Shown in pieces: positions 56,963 to 64,000 of a DNA stretch of 64,000 nucleotides (the first letter of the stretch is position 1; each line of letters starts with the position of its first letter). The stretch spans positions 372,001-436,000 of the forward strand of contig NZ_QQNB01000002.1 of NCBI RefSeq assembly GCF_003345355.1, given 5' to 3'. This stretch comes from Sphingomonas aracearum (GTDB taxonomy: Bacteria > Pseudomonadota > Alphaproteobacteria > Sphingomonadales > Sphingomonadaceae). The notes under the pieces were generated by a model. That model saw nothing but the letters and a program-made list of their open reading frames with translations, was not told the DNA's origin and made no database searches. The position numbers were made by a program, and so were the translations under genes.

Positions 56963-57186
56963 TGGCTCGTCCGTTTTTCCGCCGTCGCAAGTCGTGCCCG
57001 TTCAGCGCCAAGGATGCGCCCCGGATCGACTACAAGGACGTGCGCCTGCTGCAGGGCTTCGTGTCCGAGCGTGGCAAGATCGTGCCGTCGCGCATCACCT
57101 CGGTGAGCGCAAAGAAACAGCGTGAGCTCGCCACGGCGATCAAGCGCGCCCGCCACCTGGGCCTGCTGCCCTACGTCGTGAAGTAA
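56962..57186 (+). CDS. rpsR: 30S ribosomal protein S18
   Basis: 74-residue partner of S6: [36 protein letters not shown] and the C-terminal [12 protein letters not shown] are standard. Starts on the last base of the rpsF stop (TAATG). Confidence 0.97.
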   Translation: MARPFFRRRKSCPFSAKDAPRIDYKDVRLLQGFVSERGKIVPSRITSVSAKKQRELATAIKRARHLGLLPYVVK

Positions 57187-57198
57187 GGAGCAACCCAG

Positions 57199-57792
57199 AT
57201 GGATGTTATTCTGCTGGAGCGCGTCGAGAAGCTCGGCCAGATCGGCGATGTGGTGAAGGTGAAGGACGGCTTTGCCCGTAACTTCCTTCTCCCGCGCAAG
57301 AAGGCCCTTCGTGCGAACGAAGCCAACAAGAAGGTGTTCGAGGCGAACCGCGAGCGGATCGTCGCCGAGAACGGCCAGCGTCGCGAGGCCGCGCAGGTCG
57401 AGGCCAAGTCGATCGAGGGCACCACGATCACCCTGATCCGCCAGGCGTCGAACACCGGCCAGCTCTACGGCTCGGTTGCGGTTCGCGACCTGGTCGAGGC
57501 GCTGGAAGCCGACGGCCACAAGATCGCCAAGTCGGCGATCGTGCTCGACAAGCCGATCAAGGCGATCGGCCTGTACGAGGTGAAGGTCGCCCTGCACGCC
57601 GAGGTTGCGGTGACCGTCAAGGTCAACGTCGCCCGCTCGCCGGAAGAGGCCGACATGCAGGCGCAGGGCGTCGACGTGATGGCCCAGATGTTCGAGCGCG
57701 ACGAGGCCGGCTTCACCGAGGAGTACGATCCCAACGCCGAGCCGGGCGCCACTGCCGAGACGCAGGGCGAAGAGGAGCAGGCGCAGGGCTGA
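57199..57792 (+). CDS. rplI: 50S ribosomal protein L9
   Basis: Large-subunit protein with N- and C-terminal globular domains joined by a long helix. 197 residues: MDVILLERVEKLGQIGDVV, FARNFLLPRKKALRAN and the C-domain TGQLYGSVAVRDLVEAL are typical; an acidic C-terminal tail of about 45 residues is added. Last gene of the operon. Confidence 0.96.
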   Translation: MDVILLERVEKLGQIGDVVKVKDGFARNFLLPRKKALRANEANKKVFEANRERIVAENGQRREAAQVEAKSIEGTTITLIRQASNTGQLYGSVAVRDLVEALEADGHKIAKSAIVLDKPIKAIGLYEVKVALHAEVAVTVKVNVARSPEEADMQAQGVDVMAQMFERDEAGFTEEYDPNAEPGATAETQGEEEQAQG

Positions 57793-57820
57793 TCGCCCGC
57801 GCCGCCTCGGCCAACAGAAA

Positions 57821-57852
57821 AGGCCGCCGGGATCGCTCCCGGCGGCCTTTTT
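57821..57852 (+). terminator. Rho-independent terminator of the rpsF-rpsR-rplI operon
   Basis: Perfect twelve-base-pair hairpin (AGGCCGCCGGGA with TCCCGGCGGCCT, TCGC loop) followed by a T-run, 29 bases after the rplI stop. Confidence 0.93.
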
Positions 57853-57871
57853 CTTGTTCGCGCCCGTCGGT

Positions 57872-57949
57872 TCAGGGGCAGGCGACGCAGGCGCCGACCA
57901 CTGCCGCCAGCGGGATCAGGGCGAGAAAGACGGGCACGATCTTGTTCAT
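57872..57949 (-). CDS. possible 25-residue hydrophobic peptide
   Basis: Very short frame, MNKIVPVFLALIP then LAAVVGACVACP. It has the make-up of a lipoprotein or membrane mini-protein: Lys, a hydrophobic core and a lipobox-like VVGAC. No strong ribosome site is present (only GAG ten bases ahead). It sits in the gap after the rplI terminator, convergent with it. It might be a small entericidin-like peptide, or chance. Confidence 0.35.
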   Translation of the reverse strand: MNKIVPVFLALIPLAAVVGACVACP

Positions 57950-58096
57950 GGCAATACTCGAGTAAGCATCGTTCGCTCGCTACAAAGCGCGACTCGCCAA
58001 ATGTTTCCCGCAGGTGAACGATCCTGCGGCTCTCTGGCCCTCGCATAGCCAGCCCGATCCCCATGTTTCCATGGCATGCCCCCAGCCGAGGCGGGA

Positions 58097-58318
58097 CTAT
58101 AGCGTGTACGCGCGCAGCCCCTTTCCATCGTCCTTGCGGCCGGCGGGCGAAAGCTCGAGTGCACGGCCTGTCGCCTTCAAGCCGCCCGTCAGGGAGAACA
58201 TGACCACCTTGAACTGCCCACTTTCCAACGGGATCGCGAACCCGAGCACCCCACCGATCTCCAGCGAACTGATGATGGAGTCACTTGGCGGAATGCTGGG
58301 AAGCTTGCGCTCGCTCAC
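58097..58318 (-). CDS. hypothetical small protein
   Basis: Frame of 73 codons from a GTG: SERKLPSIPPSDSIISSLE, GGVLGFAIPLESGQFKVVMF, SLTGGLKATGRALELSPAG and a basic end. Codon use favours G or C at third positions and the composition is protein-like, better than the overlapping plus-strand frame at 58014-58475. No domain is recognised and the start is unsure. Confidence 0.4.
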   Translation of the reverse strand: MSERKLPSIPPSDSIISSLEIGGVLGFAIPLESGQFKVVMFSLTGGLKATGRALELSPAGRKDDGKGLRAYTL

Positions 58319-58492
58319 CTTTACACAGCGGAGATTAGCGCAAAGGCGCCCGCGGGGCTGTTCGGCAGTGGCCACCGAGCAGTCGCTCGCACCCGGCGAG
58401 AACTCGCTTCGCCGAGGCGGGCACAAGGGAACAACGCGCCGCACCGATCGTCCCCCGATCAGGCCAAGCCTTTGACAAACGGGACGGACAGG

Positions 58493-59347
58493 ATGCGCAT
58501 CCACCACCTGAACTGCGGCACGGACTGTCCGCTCGGCGGCGCGTTGTTCGACGGGCGCAGCGTGGGGCCGCTCGGCCGGATCGTCTGCCACTGCCTCCTG
58601 ATAGAGACGGATGCCCATGGGCTGGTGCTGGTCGACACCGGCTATGGCCTGCGCGACGTGGCGCATCCGCACCGTCATCCCGAGCCGCGCATCACCCTGC
58701 CCTGGCGGCTGATGCTCAACATCCGCCTGCGCGAAAGCGAAACGGCGATCCGCCAGATCGAGGCGCTCGGCTTCCGCGCCGCCGACGTGCGCCACATCGT
58801 GACCACGCATCTCGACTTCGACCATGCCGGCGGGCTGGAGGACTTTCCCGGCGCCACCGTGCACGTGATGCAGCGCGAATATGACGATGCCACCGGCCCG
58901 CGCGCCGGCATCGTCGCGCGCAACCGCTGGCGCACGCGGCAGCTGAACGACGTGACGAACTGGCGCCGCTATGGCGCGCGCGGCGAGCCCTGGTTCGGCT
59001 TCGACGCGGTGCGCGATCTGGACGGGCTGCCGCCCGAGATCCTGATGGTGCCGCTGCCCGGCCACACCTGGGGCCATGCCGGCGTCGCCGTCCGCCGCGA
59101 CGACGGCCGCTGGCTGCTGCATGCCGGCGACGCCTATTTCTACCGCGGCGAGATGCGGTCGGCGCGGCGCACGTGCACGCCGGGCCTGCGCGCCTATCAG
59201 CGGCTGATGGAGGTGGATGCCACCAGCCGGCTGTCCAATCAGCAGCGGCTGCGCGCACTCTCGGTGGAGCGGCGCGACACGGTGACCGTCACCTGCACCC
59301 ACGATCCCGTCGAGCTGGAGGCGTGCCGCGCCGGCACCCCGCTCTGA
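58493..59347 (+). CDS. MBL-fold metallo-hydrolase
   Basis: 284-residue metallo-beta-lactamase fold enzyme with the metal motif THLDFDHAGG (HxxxDH), LPGHTWGHAGV and LLHAGDAYFYRG. Pattern and length resemble the group that contains acyl-homoserine lactonases and other lactonases, but the substrate cannot be fixed from sequence. ATG 58493 has GGACAGG ahead. Single gene, convergent with mutL. Confidence 0.82.
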   Translation: MRIHHLNCGTDCPLGGALFDGRSVGPLGRIVCHCLLIETDAHGLVLVDTGYGLRDVAHPHRHPEPRITLPWRLMLNIRLRESETAIRQIEALGFRAADVRHIVTTHLDFDHAGGLEDFPGATVHVMQREYDDATGPRAGIVARNRWRTRQLNDVTNWRRYGARGEPWFGFDAVRDLDGLPPEILMVPLPGHTWGHAGVAVRRDDGRWLLHAGDAYFYRGEMRSARRTCTPGLRAYQRLMEVDATSRLSNQQRLRALSVERRDTVTVTCTHDPVELEACRAGTPL

Positions 59348-59353
59348 CGCGGG

Positions 59354-61165
59354 TCACTTCCGCCCAAACAGCTTCTCGATGTCGCCATGCGCCAGCTTCA
59401 CCCAGGTCGGCCGGCCATGGTTGCACTGGCCGGAATGCGGCGTGACCTCCATCTCGCGTAGCAGCGCGTTCATCTCCGCCACCGACAGCACCCGCCCCGC
59501 CCGCACGGAGCCATGGCAGGCCATGGTCGCGGCGACATGGTCCAGCCGCTCCTTCAGGCTGAGCGCCTCGTCGAAGGCGGCGAGTTCGTCGGCCAGATCG
59601 CCGACCAGTCCCTTGACGTCGCTCTGGCCGAGCGGCGCGGGAACGGCGCGCACCAGCATCGCGCGCGGCCCGAACCGCTCCAGCTCCAGCCCCAGTTCGC
59701 CGAGCTCGCCCGCGCGCGCCTCCAGCCGGTCGCAGCCGGGCTCGTCCAGCTCCACCACTTCCGGCAGCAGCAGAGCCTGCGCAGCGACGCCGCCGCCGGC
59801 CACCGCCCGGCGCATCCGCTCCAGCACCAGCCGTTCGTGCGCGGCGTGCTGATCCACCAGCACCAGCCCGTCCTCCGCCTCCGCGACGATATACGTCTTG
59901 GCGACCTGTCCGCGCGCCACGCCGAGCGGGAAGCGCGTGGTTTCCGGCGGCCGCGCCCAGGCCGGCTCGGCGCGACCCTGGGGCAAGGCGAAGGCCGCCC
60001 GGCGATCCTGTACCTCCGCCGTTGCAACGTCCGTCGAGGGCCAACCGGCTGAGGCCGGCGCCAAGGACGAGGCCGGGCGGCGCCCGGCCGGCGCGAGGAG
60101 GTCGGCCTGCTCCGGCCAGGGCGCCACCGGCTCGGCCTGCCAGGCGGCCATCGCCTCTTCCGCCGGCCGCTGCACCGCACGGTGCCCCGCCTCGTCCAGC
60201 GCGCGGCGCAGGCCGGAGACGATCATCCCGCGCACCAGCGAGGGCTCGCGAAAGCGGACCTCCGTCTTGGCGGGATGCACGTTCACGTCCACCTCGCTCG
60301 CCGGAACGTCGAGAAACAGCGCCACCACCGCGTGCCGGTCGCGCGCGAGCAGCTCGGCATAGGCGCCACGGATCGCGCCGGCGAGCAGCCGGTCCTTCAC
60401 CGGGCGCCGGTTGACGAACAGATATTGATGGTCGGCGATGCCGCGGTTGAAGGTCGGCACGCCGGCGATCCCGCCCAGCCGGAACCCCTCGCGCTCCAGG
60501 TCGATGGCGATGCCGTTCTCCGCCAGCCCGCGATCGGTCAGCGCCGCGACTCGCGCCGGCAGCGGCTCGTCGGCGGCGGTGGAGAGGATGCGGCGGCCGT
60601 CATGCTCCAGGCTGAAGGCGATCTCCGGCCGCGCCATCGCCAGCCGCCGCACGGCATCCAGGCAGGCGGCATATTCAGCGCGAGGGCTGCGCAGGAACTT
60701 GCGCCGCGCCGGCACGCGCTCGAACAGTGCTTCCACGCGCACCCGCGTTCCCGGCGGCAATCCCGCCGGCCCCTCGGCCAGCAGCGCGCCGTTGTCGACA
60801 CTTCGACTCCACCCTTCCGCGCCGCGCACCCGGCTCTCCAGCGTCAGCCGCGCGACGCTGGCGATGGAGGGCAACGCTTCGCCGCGAAAACCGAGCGTCG
60901 TGACCGATTCGATCGCCTCGTCGGGCAGCTTGGAGGTGGCATGCCGCTCCAGCGCGAGCGCCATGTCGGCCGGGCCCATGCCGCAGCCGTCGTCCACCAC
61001 CTCGATCGCCTCGATCCCGCCGCCGGCAAGGCGTACGGCGATGCGCGTGGCGCCCGCGTCCACCGCATTCTCGACCAGTTCCTTCAGCGCGCTCGCCGGC
61101 CGCTCCACCACTTCTCCGGCGGCGATGCGATTGACCAGATGCGAGGGCAGGCGCCGTATTGACAT
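59354..61165 (-). CDS. mutL: DNA mismatch repair protein MutL
   Basis: GHKL ATPase that links mismatch recognition to strand incision, 603 residues. ATPase motifs KELVENAVDAGAT (Glu32 catalytic), DDGCGMG and TLGFRGEALPSIASVA; C-terminal domain with the endonuclease-type DQHAAHERLVLERM, ACHGSVRAG and CNHGRPT. The latter set suggests a nicking MutL, as in bacteria lacking MutH. Start at 61165 (MSIRRLP). Confidence 0.95.
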   Translation of the reverse strand: MSIRRLPSHLVNRIAAGEVVERPASALKELVENAVDAGATRIAVRLAGGGIEAIEVVDDGCGMGPADMALALERHATSKLPDEAIESVTTLGFRGEALPSIASVARLTLESRVRGAEGWSRSVDNGALLAEGPAGLPPGTRVRVEALFERVPARRKFLRSPRAEYAACLDAVRRLAMARPEIAFSLEHDGRRILSTAADEPLPARVAALTDRGLAENGIAIDLEREGFRLGGIAGVPTFNRGIADHQYLFVNRRPVKDRLLAGAIRGAYAELLARDRHAVVALFLDVPASEVDVNVHPAKTEVRFREPSLVRGMIVSGLRRALDEAGHRAVQRPAEEAMAAWQAEPVAPWPEQADLLAPAGRRPASSLAPASAGWPSTDVATAEVQDRRAAFALPQGRAEPAWARPPETTRFPLGVARGQVAKTYIVAEAEDGLVLVDQHAAHERLVLERMRRAVAGGGVAAQALLLPEVVELDEPGCDRLEARAGELGELGLELERFGPRAMLVRAVPAPLGQSDVKGLVGDLADELAAFDEALSLKERLDHVAATMACHGSVRAGRVLSVAEMNALLREMEVTPHSGQCNHGRPTWVKLAHGDIEKLFGRK

Positions 61166-61246
61166 GGGTGAGCCTCTAGCCCAAGCGACGGCATCCCGCG
61201 ACCCGCGAAGTGACCGGCCACCGGAGCGTCCCCCCGCCCCGACTGA

Positions 61247-62368
<1,122 letters not shown>

Positions 62369-62408
62369 CGGTTCGGCAGCCCCGCCTCTTCTGACGGAGC
62401 GGAAACGG

Positions 62409-63278
62409 GTGGCGCCGTCGCGCAATCGCGGGCCCGGCTTTTCGCGACGGGCGCAATGGGCGATCTTCACCAGCTATGTGGTGGCGGGCGCGGGCGCGCT
62501 CGTCGCGCTGGTGCTGCTGGTCGTCAGCATCGTCGCGCCGTCCGCCTTTGCCGTGTTCCGGTCCGCCGCGGCCGAGGTGACCACGCCGGTTTCCTCCGGG
62601 GTCGCCGCGGTCGGCCGGGGCATCGCAGCGGTGCCCGAGAGCATCGGCAACCACTTCCACGTCATGGGCGAGAATGCGAGGCTGCGCGCCACGCTGCAGC
62701 GCGAGCGCCGCGTGCTCTCCCGCGCGCGCATGCTCGCGTATGACAATGCGCGGCTCAAGCGCCTGCTCGCCATGCGCGACCGCGCCGCCGCGCCCGTCAC
62801 GAGCGCGCGGCTGGTGAGTTCCAGCGCCACCAGCACCCGGCGCTTCGCCGTGCTCAACGCCGGGCGCTGGCAGGGCGTGTGCCCGGGCCAGCCGGTGGTC
62901 GGGCCGGAGGGGCTGGTCGGCCGCGTCACGGAGGCCGGGCCGAACGCGGCGCGCGTGCTGCTGATCTCCGACCCCGAAAGCATCGTGCCCGTGCGCCGCA
63001 CGCGCGACGGGCTGCCCGCCCTCGCCGTAGGGCGGGGCGACGGCCGGCTCGACATCCGGGTGGTGACGATCGGCTCCGGCGTGCTGCGGCCGGGCGATAC
63101 CTTCGTCACCTCGGGCACCGGCGGCCTTTACCGCCCGGACATTCCGGTCGCCCGGGTGCTGGCCCGCTCCGGCGACACCGCCGAGGCGCGCCCGTTCACC
63201 ACCCCGGACACGCTCGACTTCGCCATCGTCGAGCAGGCGTTCCTGCCGATCCCTGCCGCCCCTCCCGCGCCCAAATGA
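62409..63278 (+). CDS. mreC: rod shape-determining protein MreC
   Basis: Membrane-anchored periplasmic scaffold of the elongasome, 289 residues. One helix (about 23-44), a coiled coil (NARLRATLQRERRVLSRARM), and two beta domains with VGPEGLVGRVTEAGPNAARV and DTFVTSGTGGLYRPDIPVARV. Start is a GTG with GGAG about ten bases ahead. Confidence 0.94.
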   Translation: MAPSRNRGPGFSRRAQWAIFTSYVVAGAGALVALVLLVVSIVAPSAFAVFRSAAAEVTTPVSSGVAAVGRGIAAVPESIGNHFHVMGENARLRATLQRERRVLSRARMLAYDNARLKRLLAMRDRAAAPVTSARLVSSSATSTRRFAVLNAGRWQGVCPGQPVVGPEGLVGRVTEAGPNAARVLLISDPESIVPVRRTRDGLPALAVGRGDGRLDIRVVTIGSGVLRPGDTFVTSGTGGLYRPDIPVARVLARSGDTAEARPFTTPDTLDFAIVEQAFLPIPAAPPAPK

Positions 63279-63805
63279 TCTCCCCCGCCCAGCGCCGGCG
63301 GCGCCTGCATCGCCCGATGGACCCGGAGCCCGAAACGCGCTGGACGCGGTGGCGTCCGGCGATCACCATCATGGCCGGCTCGTTGCTGACGATCGTGCCG
63401 GTGATCGCGCAGGTGCCGGTCCTGCCGCCGCTCGGCCTCCTCCTGCTGCTCGCCTGGCGGTTGAGCGATGCGGAGGCGCTTCCTATCTGGGCGCCGCTGG
63501 GGCTCGGCCTGTTCGATGACCTGTTCAGCGGCCAGCCATTCGGCTGTGCCATGCTGTTGTGGACGCTTACCTTTCTGATGCTGGACGTGATCGACAGCAA
63601 ATTGCCGTTTCGGGATTTCTGGCAGGACTGGCTGGTCGCCACGGGCGGCATCGCCTTTTGCCTGCTGGCGGGGCGCTGGCTGGCGTTGCCGCTCGGCACG
63701 CATGTCGACACGGCGTTGCTGTTCCAGTTCCTCACTTCGGTGCTACTCTTCCCCCTATGCCTTCGCATGGCCGCACGCTGGACCGGGGAGCGGGAGGAAC
63801 AATGA
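63275..63805 (+). CDS. mreD: rod shape-determining protein MreD
   Basis: Small integral membrane protein, 176 residues with four to five hydrophobic segments after a basic N-terminus, e.g. GLGLFDDLFSGQPFGCAMLL, which is typical of MreD. It overlaps mreC and mrdA by ATGA joints, so three genes are coupled. Confidence 0.92.
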   Translation: MISPAQRRRRLHRPMDPEPETRWTRWRPAITIMAGSLLTIVPVIAQVPVLPPLGLLLLLAWRLSDAEALPIWAPLGLGLFDDLFSGQPFGCAMLLWTLTFLMLDVIDSKLPFRDFWQDWLVATGGIAFCLLAGRWLALPLGTHVDTALLFQFLTSVLLFPLCLRMAARWTGEREEQ

Positions 63806-64000
63806 ACCGTGGCCCGGCCAAGCGCCCGCCCCGCATGACGGAAGCCGCGCAGTCCTACAGCTTCACGCGCCGTGCCGTGACCCTGGGCGCCGCGCAGGGG
63901 CTGGTCGGGGTGGCGCTGATCGGGCGGATGGGCTGGCTCTCGATCGCGGAGAACGAGCGCTACAGCACGCTTTCCGAAAGCAACCGCGTCAACATGACGC
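63802..64000 (+). CDS. mrdA: penicillin-binding protein 2 (partial, N-terminus)
   Basis: First 66 codons of the elongasome transpeptidase, cut by the window end. A basic leader (MNRGPAKRPPRMTEAAQSYS) is followed by FTRRAVTLGAAQGLVGVALI as membrane helix and then ENERYSTLSESNRVNMT, the standard start of the PBP2 pedestal domain. Position after mreBCD supports the call. Confidence 0.9.
   Translation, partial: MNRGPAKRPPRMTEAAQSYSFTRRAVTLGAAQGLVGVALIGRMGWLSIAENERYSTLSESNRVNMT

Noticed and set aside
58014..58475. 153-codon plus-strand open frame before the MBL hydrolase
   Set aside because: Composition rich in Ser, Arg and Pro without a fold; the minus-strand frame at 58097-58318 looks more like protein.

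Overview
The window is a gene-dense, high-GC stretch of bacterial chromosome with alternating strands and short spacers. The gene content points to an alphaproteobacterium of the Sphingomonas group. It has a complete zwf-pgl-edd-glk-eda Entner-Doudoroff operon, a TonB-dependent receptor, DUF3035 and RcnB-type proteins, a ribF-ileS-lspA-DUF3035 run, and several families of GC-rich palindromic repeats. This placement rests on gene families and order only; no rRNA gene is present.

Layout: 1-846 is the start of a glutaryl-CoA dehydrogenase gene. 926-5896 (minus) is ribF-ileS-lspA-DUF3035 lipoprotein. 5937-7197 (minus) is thyA-folA, followed by a RadC-like JAMM protein, a lipoprotein methyltransferase, prfB and PBP1A. 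12337-17558 (plus) is a MacAB-type tripartite efflux operon (outer membrane factor, adaptor, ATPase, permease) interrupted by a DUF559 nuclease gene framed by long inverted repeats. 17568-25217 (minus) is a molybdenum hydroxylase operon with two tandem Mo subunits and the XdhC and MocA maturation factors. Then come a glycerophosphodiester phosphodiesterase, a small lipoprotein, a YbjN protein, a radical SAM protein, dnaE, an HdeD protein, a glutathione peroxidase, a GNAT acetyltransferase and lolD-lolC. 37348-39774 is a TonB receptor, followed by hsp20, pyrG, secG and a MarR-SH3-argC group.

44668-50382 (plus) is zwf-pgl-edd-glk-eda, which takes glucose-6-phosphate to pyruvate and glyceraldehyde-3-phosphate. 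51236-55798 (minus) is fatty-acid synthesis with cell-wall processing (fabD, fabG, acpP, fabF, mltG). 56519-57792 (plus) is the rpsF-rpsR-rplI ribosomal operon. The window closes with an MBL-fold hydrolase, mutL, and the rod-shape operon mreB-mreC-mreD-mrdA (mrdA cut by the window end).

The most notable non-ordinary features are: the repeat-framed DUF559 nuclease cassette inside the efflux operon; a palindromic element inserted in frame in ileS; a non-coding, hairpin-rich segment behind a near-consensus promoter after eda; a three-hairpin candidate RNA upstream of lolC; a 10-bp-period direct repeat at two loci; and a sigma-32-like promoter plus Shine-Dalgarno hairpin ahead of hsp20. No CRISPR array, tRNA, rRNA, prophage or full transposon was seen.
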